From Dactylorhiza incarnata (Eukaryota > Streptophyta > Magnoliopsida > Asparagales > Orchidaceae), in assembly GCA_033032865.1 (NCBI GenBank), contig JAWHQI010000068.1:1178001-1242000 (forward strand): a DNA stretch of 64,000 nucleotides. Reading direction: 5' to 3'. Position numbers and translations under genes: made by a program. The stretch's first letter is position 1. Each line of letters starts with the position of its first letter. The notes beneath the pieces were generated by a model. The model was not told where the DNA came from and made no database searches. It worked only from the letters and a program-made list of their open reading frames with translations. This document shows, piece after piece, positions 10,963 through 21,889 of this stretch.

Positions 10963-11070
10963 AAGGCATAACATCCCCAATGCTAAGGTCCATTAATAAT
11001 AAAAATCTTATCACAGAAAAAAAATGATCTCATAGAAAGTGATCTGTGAAGCATAGGACCTAACACTCTA

Positions 11071-11147
11071 AGCATAAGCATAAGCATCAGCATAAGCATA
11101 AGTATAAGCATTAGCATAAGCATAAGCATTAGCATAAGCATAAGCTC
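11071..11147. repeat. Hexanucleotide microsatellite (AGCATA)n
   Basis: About twelve imperfect AGCATA units occur between the gag/ORF region and the 3' LTR of element C. Confidence 0.85.
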
Positions 11148-11499
11148 TTTCTTCCCTTTCTCCAGCATTGGTACTGGACCTATCTCCCCCTTTCTGCCTT
11201 GTTCATCCTTAACTTACTATCTCCCCCTTAACTTGCTATGTATAGAGGGATAACATCTATAGATCCCTTTGGATCAATCTATAGGCTAACCTGTACACTA
11301 TTAGCATGTGCTAGCTACCCCTCAACTAAGTAAGGAATTTACTCTCCCTTAATTGGAGAGCTATTTCCTGTAATAGCTGAGCCATTGCAATCTGAACACT
11401 CCATTTAATCTACTGAATACTAGATATAAAAAGTACATATCAATAGTAACAAACACGATATTATGATCAGAATATGAAATGTCATTTCACTTCAACTAT

Positions 11500-11922
11500 T
11501 TAGTGCAGATATATAACAGAAAATTCAACTAGTAGTTGTTCATTTAATCCAAGCCAAAATGTCAAGTCTGTTGTTCTAAGATTAACCCTTGGAAGAGCTT
11601 CCTTTATTTCAGGTTCAGATATGGGAACTCTTTCAGCTTTTAGGTTGTGCTCCCCCTCACTGGCACATCCATCACTATTTCCAAAGCGAGAGCTATGCTC
11701 CCCCTTACTCAGACCATCCTTTTGTGGGGAGTTCTGTTTGGAGGCATTAAGTACACTTGACAGATTTGGGGGAGAATGATTCCATTTGTTGCTCCCCCTC
11801 ATTAGCCTACCCACTACTGTCTTCATGGGTTGGCCTATGCTCCCCCTTTCTTTCTTCTTTCCTGCATCCTGCATAACCTGCAACTGAATTCTAGCTTGTG
11901 TTGCATTTTTCAAGCTAAGCAC
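11500..11922 (-). CDS. Hypothetical ORF (140 aa) in the 3' region of element C
   Basis: I recognise no family. The ORF overlaps a run of purine motifs GGGGGAGCA on the minus strand (near 11650, 11697, 11790, 11835) that read as repeated Gly/Glu-rich words (SEGEHN, SKGEHS). These motifs resemble the multiple polypurine tracts of Sirevirus 3' regions, so the frame may be accidental. It is listed because it is one of few open frames here. Confidence 0.25.
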   Translation of the reverse strand: MLSLKNATQARIQLQVMQDAGKKKERGSIGQPMKTVVGRLMRGSNKWNHSPPNLSSVLNASKQNSPQKDGLSKGEHSSRFGNSDGCASEGEHNLKAERVPISEPEIKEALPRVNLRTTDLTFWLGLNEQLLVEFSVIYLH

Positions 11923-12119
11923 ACAAGGTGCAGGACACGTTATCAGCAGTTAAAAACAGAATATGGCAGTAATTGCATATATTAATAGCACAGGCATATG
12001 CCTTATACGCATTTATATATAAAGTTCTTATACTAGAATTGTTTGTATCTAGGATCCGTCATATGACTGGACAAATTATCTTAGCATAATTCAAAACAGC
12101 AAAGAAAAATAAATTCCTT

Positions 12120-12965
12120 TCAATCGAAGATAAGCGGGGTGTCTTTGCTGGAGCTAGCTTCCTTTGCTCCCTTCTTCCTGTTTCGCCAATAGAAGTTTAG
12201 TGGCTTCGGAATTTTCTTTGGTGGAGGAGGTGGACCGTGAGGAAAGGCCATCTTGTGTCTTGCTCTTTCTTCCATATCTTTCACGTGATGATTCCATTCG
12301 ATAGATGAGTATGCTCTCTCATGGTCTTTCTAACCGTGTCCAAAAGCTATCAAAGATTCAGTGATTATTTCGGTTGAGCGAGGACTCCATTGGCTAGATT
12401 CCGGGTCCTGTTGAACCTCATTTACTCATTTCTTCCTGTACTTTTCGCAAGACGCTTTCCTTTTCTTTCTAGTTGTTGCTGATTCATCCGATTCGGTTTC
12501 AGAGTCGGAGGTGGAGGAGGGTTCAGTGGGTATGTATTCAGAGGGGGTTACTTGAAGCGCTTGCATTACCTGATTGCTTACCCCTTCCGCTTGATGCGAG
12601 CAAGCAGCTATGCTTCCCTTGATCTCTTCCCGGATTTCTTCTCCAATTCTTCTTTCCCCATCTTGGATTACTTCTGTTACTGATGCCTTCCGTTCAGATA
12701 TTTGCTCCAGAATTTCCTGATCTCCGACATCTGTGACATTTCTTATTACCTGGAGATGAGTGTCTAGGGATTGCTCCAGGGTAGTGATTCTATTCAGGAT
12801 GAGAGTTCTGGACTGCGCATGTAGAGCTGTAAGTTGAGAGATGTCATCCTTCACTTCATCCTTCATCTTGTTTACAACCTTTTCAATGAGAGTTTCTATT
12901 CGCTCCCACAGAGAGGTGAGCGTCACAATGGGGGGCATTTCACCGGTTCCTTTTTCAGGGGACAT
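12120..12965 (-). pseudogene. Extra coiled-coil ORF of element C (about 280 codons, two stops)
   Basis: The ATG at 12965 starts an open frame of 179 codons. The frame continues after TGA (12426-12428) and again after TAG (12330-12332) to a TGA at 12120-12122, with sensible composition throughout. The N-terminal two thirds has helical, Glu/Lys-rich heptad character (SLWERIETLIEKVVNKMKDE). Next come an acidic Ser tract (SSTSDSETESDES), a basic patch (RKKRK), then a Pro-rich segment (GPPPPPKKIPKPLNFYWR). No catalytic motif is seen. It could be a Sirevirus-type accessory or envelope-like ORF or captured host sequence; the sequence alone does not decide. Confidence 0.5.
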
Positions 12966-13644
12966 TTTTCCTAGGAGATGAAGGGTTGGAGACGAAGAGG
13001 TGGTTTGCTAACGGAAAGTCACAGGGCAAATTTCCATCCTAAGCATTCACTCTATTTATAGTGGGAGAAGGTGAAGAGGCGCGCACCCTTTTGCATTTAT
13101 CGAGGATTCGATGACTACCATGTCGAGCGCCTCTGATTTATGGAGCTTAACAATATTTCAAATATTTAAGCATTGTTCTGACGATACTTTTGTTGTTAAA
13201 GCACATCTAGGAATTGCATTTTTTTTATTTGTATACCACCATTTTAGTTTTCAATTGTCACACTATTATATGTACTGAGTTGAAGAACTGAAATCACAAG
13301 ATGGTTAACATGAAGTTACATGGGTTAAAACAACACATATTTAGCACTAGATAATGTTGAATTTACAACACCTGTGCACAGCATCTCCCAGCTGCTATTT
13401 ATCCTGAATCAGCTGTGCAGATAACCACACTGGTCTACTTTTTGCTGCTCCATGAGATCATCCTTCTTCCTGTTTTGTGCTTTTAGCACCCACTATCCAA
13501 GTACCAATTTGGTTCAGGCAGGTACTTGAACTATCTTGCAAGAGGGATTTTAGTGATCCTTAGGAGCCCAAATAGCTTTGGGTCCTAGGTACTTGTTAGA
13601 ATCATAGAATGACCTTACATGAACTGCCCTCTTTGTAGGAAGGT
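12966..13644. other. Non-coding interior of element C
   Basis: AT-rich sequence between the extra ORF and gag. No pol motif and no RNA gene was seen. Confidence 0.5.
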
Positions 13645-15992
13645 TCATCTTTGCATATGACACATTAGGGTGTGCCAACAGTCTATGGCAAAGTGTCCCA
13701 CTTTACCACAACACCAGCACTCATGGATATTATATCTCCTTTTCTGATCCCTTGTAAAAGGGGCAGTGGTCTGCCTTGGTTCAAAGTAGGTGGCATCCTT
13801 CTTCTTTGAATCTATAGCTGAAGGAGGTGTGACAGCTGGTTGGGGTTGAGTTGCATGAGAGTGTTTCCTCAAACTACTGATAAGTTTCAGCCTTTCAGCT
13901 TTCATGCTGTTGGTGGCCTCAGAAACATTCTGATGTTGGTCAACCCCATGACAGCAGCCTGCCTTTTTCACAGCTGGTGCAGCCTTGGAAGAGCTGGCCT
14001 CAATTCCTTGAGTGAGGGTGCTAAGGCACCATATACAAATGGTTCAGATTGAGCCATCAGTTTTTCCTCATGGGGTACTTTCAGAGTACTCGACTCAAAT
14101 CTCTTTCTTCCACTGCTTGGAGTGTTCTCCTTGCATGGAACCTTGGCAATCTTCAATTGCCCACATATGCTGTTCTGGTCATACCTATTTGAGGGTAGCC
14201 ACACCTTTTGGAAGGTGCTTTGCATCCTGGCTAGAGCTTTCCCTTTTCTATTGTTCCCAGTCCTAGCTGCCACATTATTGTTACATAATCCATTCTTACT
14301 AGATTGAGAGGTGAGGGTCCTAATGATGGGTAGCTCAGATTTGGGTTTATTAAATTGGGCTACTATACTTTGTTCTATGAGAAGTTGACTGTGAAGCTTC
14401 CTAATGTACACCCACATCTTTTGTTTCTCATCAAGAAGGTTTTCAATTACCTTCTGGAGCTCTATGGACTTTTGTCCATCTTGATGAAGAATGTCCATCT
14501 TGCTTTGTAGCTCAGCCTTATGTGATCTTATCTCTTTGAGCTCATCAGTTTGTTCTTTAACAAGCTTTTTCTTTTTGTCCAGGACATCAAGAAGAGCATC
14601 ATACCTCTCAACTGAATGACGAACATTTATCTCAGATTCAGATCCATCCTCAGTTCTAGTCCTTGAGGATGCATCACAATCTGGGCTTGTACTATATTCA
14701 GAATTTGAAAGAGCAAAATGTAGAGTAGGTACCTCATCATCATCAAATGCTTTGCTTGATGATCCTTCAGATATGGCCATGACACCGGTGAGTTCTTCCT
14801 CTTCTTCTTCATCCACCTCATTGTCACTTTCAGGGTGAGAAAGAGGGGCCCTGATGCCCACCTTTGCTGCAGGGAGGTCCTCATCTTCCATAACAGCAAA
14901 CAGCCCAATAAGGGCCTCTTCTTCATTATTTGAATCTGATGTTGAGGAATCAGATTCACTCCAGCTTCTTCCTTTCTTTGCTAGGAGGGATCTTTCTCCC
15001 TTCCTATTCTTATGGTGAAGATGGTTTTTATCACCACTTTCTTTTCTGTTACCCTTTGGGTGATGTCTTTCAGACCTCCTGCTATCTTTCTTGTAGTGTG
15101 ATGATGAGGAGGGCATGTTCTCCCATTGCTTTCTCTTCATCATCTTCTTGAAATTCCTTGAAAAGGCAGCAAACTCTTCATCAGAGGAAGAGCTGTCAGA
15201 GGTGCTGACTTCAGGTTCAGCACTTCTCCTTGGAGGAGATGCCATCCTGCTCTGGTTTCTCTTGGAGCTGTCAGCTTTGAGAGCTACAGAAGTTTCCTTG
15301 GCCTGTGTCCTGGTTGAGGTGTCCTCTTCCTTTCTAGCAGACATCTGCATCTCATAGGAGAGCAGCTTTCCAAACAGTGTGTGAGTGGGGGTCTCACCAA
15401 GCCTGGCCACTTCCCTGATTGCACAGATTTTTGTGTCCCCGTCCCTTGTTAGAGATCTAAGGAACTTATCATTCAACTCATAGTTCGTGAATGCTCTCTC
15501 ATAGTTTCTCAGCTCATTGACAGTTCTGAAGAACCTCTCATAGCATATGGAGATGCTTTCCCCAATGTGCTGTCTGAAGGCTTCATACTCCTGATTAAGG
15601 AGTGACTTTCTATCATCCCTTACTTCAGTTTTTCCCTCCATATAAACAATCAGTGTGTCCCACATTTACTTGGCAGTTGTGCAGTGTACCAGGTTCTGAA
15701 CTGTGAAGTCATCAACAGTATTGAAAATAATGTTCTGAGCCCTTTTATCCATGGTGTATAGGGCAATTTCATCATTGGTCAGTTCTGAGAATACCTTCAC
15801 CACTTTCCTGGTGGGGTCAATAGTTGAGACTTTCTCAAATGTGTAAGGACCATTTTTCACTGTTATGAAGATCCTTGGGTCTGAGGCATCCATGAACAGC
15901 CTCACCCTTTGCTTCCATATGCCAAAGTTTTCCTTTGAGCATATGGGCAAATTAATTGAATCTAACTCCTTCTTCATTCCACTAGAGGCCAT
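13645..15992 (-). pseudogene. Sirevirus-like copia gag, interrupted (element C)
   Basis: The ATG at 15992 starts a copia gag (SKENFGIWKQRVRLFMD). It is broken by TAA at 15663-15665, where the family reads AKEMWDTL, then runs 560 codons: a UBN2 capsid-like domain (YEAFRQHIGESISICYERFF), a long Ser/Asp/Glu-rich region, and a coiled coil with KEQTDELKEIRSHKAELQ. A frameshift near 13970 precedes the final part with a CCHC knuckle (CWCCGKVGHFAIDC, about 13680-13725). At over 750 codons this is long for copia and typical of Sirevirus gag. The frame ends at 13645 without entering a protease. Confidence 0.85.
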
Positions 15993-16060
15993 TTAATTTA
16001 GTGTCAGCAATATCTATTTGGGATCCAGTCAGACTGTTAAGTCCTTCTTGACCAACCTAC

Positions 16061-16073
16061 CTCTGATACCACT
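16061..16073 (-). other. Primer-binding site, element C
   Basis: The minus strand reads AGTGGTATCAGAG next to the LTR terminus; TGGTATCAGAG is the tRNA-iMet type. Confidence 0.85.
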
Positions 16074-17447
16074 TGTAAGGTTATAAGTATGTTGACTAAT
16101 TCACCTAGGGGGGGGGGGGGTGAATAGGTCTCTTTTTAATTTCTTTAACGTAGACTATTAGTTTTCTGGTTTAGTTCAGGAAAAATATAAAACACAGAAA
16201 GTACACACTAATTTATAGTGGTTCCCCAAAGATAGTGTGTCTATGGGTAGTCCACTTTCCCCCTTCACCCTTCTAATAGAGTGTTAGACAGGGCCAACTC
16301 CTCCAAACTTCAATCTCAGCTTCTTGAGCTTACACCACAAGTTCCTTAGAACTTCTCATATCAAGAGTGATCCTACCTCAGGCACAGCAAACCTACACTC
16401 AGGCTCAGCATCCCTACACCTCAGGCACAGCAACCCTACACTTAGGCTCAACAGCCCTACACCTCAGGCTCAACAGCCCTACACCTCAGGCTCAACAGCA
16501 GCCCTACAACTCAGAGTTATGAACTCCTACCACTCAGAAATCCCATAGATTTCCTACCTCAGACCTATCAAGAGGTCCTACCACTCAAGCTGTCAACGCA
16601 GCTTTACACACAGGATCAACAGCCTTTTTCTCAGGCAACAATACCTTACAGAGATGTAATTTAGATTGAGTTAGATACAAAAGACAAAAGGATTACTCTT
16701 AGGTCTTCTGAATCCTTTCTTCAGATCTGAAAACCGCAGCTTCAGATTTGTATCACTTTGATCTTCTCCTTCAGCAAAGCAGAAGATCAACTTGCACTTC
16801 TTGTGTTTGTACAGGAGGAGCTATCTAATCTCCCTTAGAAGATTAACTTCAGCTTCAGAGAATGACTTCAACTGGCTAAAATGTGAGTACTCGTTTGCGG
16901 CTTGTCGTAAGAGCTCTTCAATCGAACAGTAGTGGTTGTTGTGCCCTAGCATCTCCTTTTATACCTCCAGAGGACTTCAACGGCTATATCGATCCTCCTG
17001 ACACGGTATGGGACTGATTGGACTTGCTTTTCCCTCTCAGAAGACTTTTGCGCCGAAAGTAGATCCCGTCAAAACATTTGGATCTGTCTCAGCGGTTGGG
17101 CTGAGACAACATCCAGTCTCAGCGGTTGGGCTGAGATAGCTTTTAGTCTCAGCGGCAGCTCCAGTCCCCTTCTCAGCGGTTGTTCCAATCTTCTTCTCAG
17201 TGGACCCGCTGAGATGGATCCTCGTCTCAGCGGTTGTGACCCATCGTCTCAGCGGTTATGCTGAGACAGATCTTCATCTCCTTGTGGATGATTCCTTCTT
17301 GTCTAAGGCCATGTTTGGCCCTTCCTTTTGAGTTACCTGTGCCTGTATATTCTACACAAGTGTAGCTTTGTTAAATACAATATGTCCTTAGCATTAGGAG
17401 TGATGCCTCTTCAAATCAAGTTTATATTGAGGACAATATACCCAACA
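16074..17447 (-). repeat. Element C 5' LTR (1,374 bp)
   Basis: It matches 9597-10944. The minus-strand TATA box is at 16953-16964 and the hairpin array at 17085-17275. A G-run at 16109-16120 has expanded relative to the other copy. Confidence 0.9.
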
Positions 17448-17489
17448 GGTGATTTGGCCCCATCAACCTATGGGCAAGAAACTGCGAGA

Positions 17490-17960
17490 GCACAACTGCC
17501 GAAGCTCTCGCGGGCCTTCTCGCGAGTCCTGCTCGCGATGCCTCTCCCAGGCGATCGCCCTGCGAGGATCTCGCTGGCGCCCCTTTGGCGGTATCTGTCG
17601 AGGTCTGGTCTCGCGAGCCTTTCTGCGAGACCGCCTCTTGACTTCGTCGTGCACAGAACACATTTTTTTGAACACAGACGAGCTCGACGAACGCAGAATG
17701 TTAAACAGTTTATTGACCGCTGAGATGGGATGTTGGTCGACCGCTGAGACGGGATGATCGTCGACCGCTGAGACGGGATGTTCGTCGACCGCTGAGATGG
17801 GGTTGAAGCAAGTCGTTCGTCGAACGCAGGAGGCAATTTGTCGAACATAGAATTGAGTTCGTTGAACGTGAAGGCCCGGTCTCGTGAGCCTTTCTGCGAG
17901 ACTCCCCCTTTCTGCGAGATCGCGCCTTTCGGCGGGACCGCCCCTCGATAGGTGAGCTCG
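17490..17960 (-). repeat. Motif array in LTR D (TCTCGCGAG; TTCGTCGACCGCTGAG)
   Basis: Two word sets occur: CTCGCGAG/TCTGCGAGA palindromic words (17490-17640 and 17870-17945), and four near-exact copies of CGACCGCTGAGA(C/T)GGGATG (17720-17800) plus CGAACGCAG. The second set is the reverse complement of words in element A. Confidence 0.75.
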
Positions 17961-18243
17961 AATAACATAGGAGAGTTTGTCGAGCTCAGAAGGGTTCACC
18001 GAACACCCTTCGCTGAACCAAATATTAGCCTCGCTCGCCTGATCGCGAGCTGTTGGTCAGCACCTTTCTCGCCTGGCCCTCCTGTGAGGACTTTGGTCTG
18101 CCTTATTACTTTCTTCATAGTATTGATTTCTCAAACCGCGCCTCCTCGTCTGGCGAATATCGGGGTTGTACAGTTTTGGGTGAGTGGTTCTCGATCTCTA
18201 TGATCTTCGTTGTCTAATGTTCTGAGTGTTCTTTGGCGAACTG

Positions 18244-18282
18244 CAATGTGGTTTATTTATATACTTATATATATACATATAC

Positions 18283-18313
<31 letters not shown>

Positions 18314-18318
18314 TATGC
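18244..18318. repeat. AT-rich microsatellite (TA)n
   Basis: An imperfect TA/TATACA run inside LTR D. Confidence 0.9.
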
Positions 18319-19528
18319 ACCCCCGCTTCTGGTGCTATGTGTGAGTCTGTTGAGCGTGTGAGCTAAAAGTCACCGCCACAGTGCCTCTTTTGGGCTGTTG
18401 GTTTGACTGGATTGGAGTCACCGCCGCAGCACTCCCGTTTGGTTTTTGGGCTGCGGGCGTTTGTCGAAGATACCACTGTCGCAGTGCCTTCTTTTGGGGG
18501 ACGCTTTTCCCTCGAGCTGATCAGTCTCAAATGCTATTAACATATATGCTTATATGAGTATTATGATATTATATGTATAACCACCACCTCTGAGCCGCAA
18601 TGGCGGACAAGTGGTTGGCTTTGATCTTTTTGGCTTTTAACTTTTGGCGCAGGTTTTTTTCCTCTTACCGAGTGCACTCATTTGAGCTGGCTGGGGTGGT
18701 TGTAAGATTAAGTGTAATTCTGTTTAGCTCTCTTTTCTGCAATCTTTTATTTATGATTGCTGCTAACCTTGGTTTTCTTGCTACAATTTGCACTTTATTG
18801 CTGAGGCATTCTTCTCTTTTGAATGTCTCAGGCTCGGAGTCGTAGCTATTGGGTTAGTAGAGTTGGTGTTCTCTAGAGCTGTAGTTAGTTGCAGTGGTTC
18901 GTTCTCCCCTCGCAGTTGTGAGGTAGTTGTTCCCTTTTGTTCAGTTTTAGGCTTGTACTTTGTTTTTTCTATGGGCTCGTGTCAGTTGTTGATGTCCATA
19001 GCTCTAGTTTTCTGGTGCTAGTTTACTTGTTAGTTGTTTTGCTGTTACTTTCAGGTTGTTTACCTACTTGCTCTCTGGGAAGTTTTTTTGTTAGGTTGCA
19101 TGAGTTACCTTACTTATATAAAAAAATTGCATTCTTGCATAGCACGGTTTTAAGCAAATAACGCCTATTTTGAAAATCGTAGAGAATCTTTTTTTACTTA
19201 TACTAAACTTAGATATGTGCATACCATTTCTTGAATGTCGATCTTCTTGCTCTTGTAGGCTAAAATGAACCTATTTTCGGCTACGTATATATATAGTTTT
19301 CCTCTTGTGGATTTGTTGATCCACTGGACCGAGGGACACGGTCTTAAGCTAAAAATATAAATTCTTTTATTTAACTCAATCATATTTTTTCCATTTATAA
19401 AATAATCATAAGGAGTGTTTTGCCTGAGCATCTGTAGTTGTCCCCTGCAGGATGTGGCATCATAGCGCGTATTTTCCCTTTTCTCTGATAATATTTATTA
19501 AATTCGTGATAAAATACGGGTTGTGACA

Positions 19529-19757
19529 AAGGTCTCGAACGCACGGGCACACTCCGGCATCCACACAAACTTCTGGTCCTTTCGGGTTGGGGTGGTGAGG
19601 GGCAAAGCCATCCGCGAAAAGTTCTCAATGAACCTTCTGTAAAAACCGGCTAGTCCAAGGAAACTCCGGACATCCGCGACGGTTCACAGTACAGGACAAA
19701 CTCTAATGGCTTTAATCTTCGCATGATCCACTGCCACCCCATCTCCACTAATCACGT
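19529..19757 (-). pseudogene. Gypsy reverse transcriptase fragment, left piece of element E
   Basis: Translated on the minus strand it reads [22 protein letters not shown] followed by [13 protein letters not shown], the conserved end of the chromovirus RT and the start of RNase H. It joins directly to the RT at 37030 once element F (with one CACGT copy) is removed. It is cut at 19528 by LTR D. The rest of this pol lies outside the window. Confidence 0.85.
19753..19757. other. Target-site duplication, left (CACGT), element F
   Basis: CACGT flanks element F at 19753-19757 and 37030-37034, inside element E's RT. Confidence 0.9.
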
Positions 19758-19849
19758 TGTAACACCCCAAAGATCGTGGTTCAGCGAGGTAGGCGAAATG
19801 GTAGGGTTGCGCTCGGGATAGGCTCAAGATTCCAGATCAGGTCAATGCG

Positions 19850-20095
19850 CACGACCATTGTCCTCTTCGCGCACGACCAGTGATCGTGCGCCAACGATCG
19901 TGCGCAACCCGCAAAGAATCGGAGTTCTGTCTCGGCTTATGCGCACGACCATTGTCCTCTTCGCGCACGACCAGTGATCGTGCGCCAGCGATCATGCGTT
20001 AATTCAGAAGAGAATCGAGTTCTGTCTCGGACAGTGCGCACGACCATTTCCCTCTTCGCGCACGACCAGTGATCGTGCGCCAGCGATCGTGCGCC
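19850..20095 (+). repeat. U3 hairpin module array of element F (GCGCACGACC / GGTCGTGCGC)
   Basis: There are three copies of a module of about 95 bp: GCGCACGACCATT, a short spacer, GCGCACGACCAGTGATCGTG extending into CGCCAGCGATCGTGCG, then GAGTTCTGTCTCG. Each module can fold because GCGCACGA pairs with TCGTGCGC. The 3' LTR copy is at 35045-35295. The same plan occurs in elements G, L and M. Confidence 0.9.
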
Positions 20096-21235
20096 TTGTT
20101 TATTCTGTTCCGCGATTTTGAGCGGAGAAGAAGATCGGACCGTCCAAATCTTTTGGGATTTGATCCAACGGCTAGGTTTAGTTGCGGGAGACCTTTGGGG
20201 CTGATGAGAGGGGGTTAAACCTCATATTCTCTAAGTCATTCTCTCTCCAAACCCTAGAGAAAGAAGGAGGAGCCAAGGAAGAGGAAGGGAGATTCCGCCA
20301 TTGACGGAGCTCCGGAGCTCCGTTTCGCGAACCGTTTCCAGATCTGGAGAGTGCAGCCCGGTGCGGTCATTCCCCTCCGTCTAGAATCTCGGATCCATGG
20401 AAAAAAGGATGCTCCTAGGGTAACGATTTCTTCTCCCGTTGTTTGGACTTGTCTTTTGTCCTCTCCTTCGTTTCTCTATGCTTGCATGAGGGATCCCTTT
20501 CACCAAATGGGTGAAGTGTAGGATTCCCTCAAGTTCTCCGGAACTCCGGGTCGATTGTGTCCGTCCCCGGCATATTGCATGTAGAAAATCCGGTAGTCGT
20601 GCGGATTTAGGCATTTTGTGTGAAGCCTATTCGTGGCCGTGAGCCCGAATCGGTGATGCTTGGATTGCGACGTTGCATTTAGGTTAAGCTTAGAATGCGT
20701 GCCGGAGAATGACTCCGTGAAATCATCTATAGTAGTGCGGGATTTAAGTGTAGGCATCTTGTGAAGATCCTAACGAAAGCCCCATGCTTTGAGATTGGAT
20801 GAAGGCAAACCTTCACCGCGAAATTGATGCGGAGCGTATTATACCTCCCCTTTTTGAGTATTTGTGAAGCCTAGATCCTTGTGAAGGGATTAGGTGCGTA
20901 GCTTATATTTGTGTAGCACTTGAAGGTGCTAAACCCTTACGGGCCGAGGCGAAGCCGTACCCGCGTCGTGCGACAGATCGCGACGATTAGAGCACCGGAA
21001 AAGCTAAACCGAACCCGTTTCCATGCAGATCGGTAAGAGGTCCCTACCTCATGTAGCCGTGTGATCATGGGAGAGGTCGTGGAAGGTGGTTTACCTAGAC
21101 CGACCAAAAGCTCTTTTTCCCACATAAGGCGATGGCCCTTACGGTGGAGTGTTTATGGAATTGATGTTGTTAGCCTCATGCGGTTGTTTAGGCGGTTGCG
21201 GGGAACCTTCGGGTGAACCCAACCAACATCATGTG

Positions 21236-21240
21236 CATAC
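21236..21240. other. Target-site duplication, left (CATAC), element G
   Basis: CATAC is repeated at 29440-29444. The uninterrupted 3' LTR of element F has a single CATAC at the same place (about 36438-36442). Confidence 0.95.
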
Positions 21241-21499
21241 TGATGAGTCCTGATCATATACACTTTTATGGACTCATCTGGGCCGTTTAGTTAGTCATTT
21301 CACTGCACTTTAGCCCTGTTTTAGTTCATATTTGTTAATCCATGCTAGGTGCACCTTTTGGCCCATTTTGGTGTGATTTCATGTTTATTTTCATTAGTGG
21401 TTTTCATGCACTGTTAGGTGCCACTTTTAGTGGCTGGATTTGTGGTTGTACGCTAGAACAGGAGTCGTGCAGGTGTTCCCAGTGCAATTCTGCACAGGA

Positions 21500-21865
21500 A
21501 CACTGCGCACGATCACTGGCTCTAATGCGCACGACCACTGGTCGTGCGCCACTGATCGTGTGCACTTAACGCCTTTTTCACGAGTTCTGTTTGGTGCAGT
21601 GCGCACGACCACCAATGCCAGTGCGCACGACCACCGGTCGTGCGCCACTGCTCGTGCGCATTGACCATTAAATTTCTGAGTTCTGTTTCATCTATTGCGC
21701 ACGACCACTGACGCTAGTGCGCACGACCACCGGTCGTGCGCCACTGGTCGTGCGAACATGTTATGTTATAATTTCTGTCTTTGCAGGTTCCGTCCAGGCA
21801 GAGCGCACGATCACAGGATTCTAGTGCGCACGACCACTGGTCGTGCGCCACTGACCGTGCGCACT
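21500..21865 (+). repeat. U3 hairpin module array of element G (GCGCACGACCACTGGTCGTG)
   Basis: Four modules, each with GCGCACGAC...GTCGTGCGCCACTGATCGTG-type inverted repeats and, between the first three, GAGTTCTGTTT spacers. The last copy ends about 17 bp before the TATA box. Copies in the other LTRs are at 23955-24320 and 28815-29180. Confidence 0.9.
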
Positions 21866-21881
21866 GTTTAATTCCAGCGCC

Positions 21882-21889
21882 TATAAATT
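21882..21889 (+). promoter_or_regulatory. TATA box of the G-family LTR
   Basis: CTATAAATT directly downstream of the hairpin array. The same element is at 61457-61464 in M; L has TATTTAAA at 56972-56979. Confidence 0.65.

Larger units (their letters stand above)
9597..17447 (-). mobile_element. Element C: non-autonomous Sirevirus-like copia element with target duplication
   Basis: LTRs at 9597-10944 and 16074-17447, a primer site next to the right LTR and gag on the minus strand show that it reads right to left. The 5-bp target duplication GGTGA is present on both sides (9592-9596 and 17448-17452), so the insertion is complete. The 5.1-kb interior has gag with a zinc knuckle, an extra coiled-coil ORF and several polypurine tracts near the 3' LTR. 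No protease, integrase or RT motif was found. Multiple polypurine tracts and U3 palindromes are known Sirevirus traits. Confidence 0.9.
17448..19528. repeat. LTR D, main part (family unknown)
   Basis: It starts with the right GGTGA copy of element C's target duplication and ends with LTR-like CGGGTTGTGACA at 19517-19528, after which interrupted gypsy RT of element E begins. It contains arrays of TCTCGCGAG-type palindromes and TTCGTCGACCGC words, an AT microsatellite and three imperfect repeats around CACCGCCGCAG (about 18370-18500). No coding region was recognised, so this may be the outer part of a long LTR or a solo LTR. Confidence 0.5.
19758..21240 (+). repeat. Element F 5' LTR, part 1
   Basis: It starts TGTAACACCCC and corresponds to 34959-36442 of the 3' LTR. 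It is cut by element G after CATAC (21236-21240). Confidence 0.93.

Noticed and set aside
17328..18203. Overlapping frames of 80-180 aa on both strands
   Set aside because: They are shadows of the CpG-rich LTR D arrays, which lack stops in several frames.
18600..19161. Hydrophobic frames that look like membrane proteins
   Set aside because: T-rich LTR sequence gives Phe/Leu/Val-rich translations; there are three overlapping frames and no conserved motif.
21500..21865. CRISPR-like look of the GCGCACGAC repeats with short spacers
   Set aside because: The repeats are inverted and uneven, the spacers are also repeated (GAGTTCTGT), and the sequence lies in U3 of plant LTRs.
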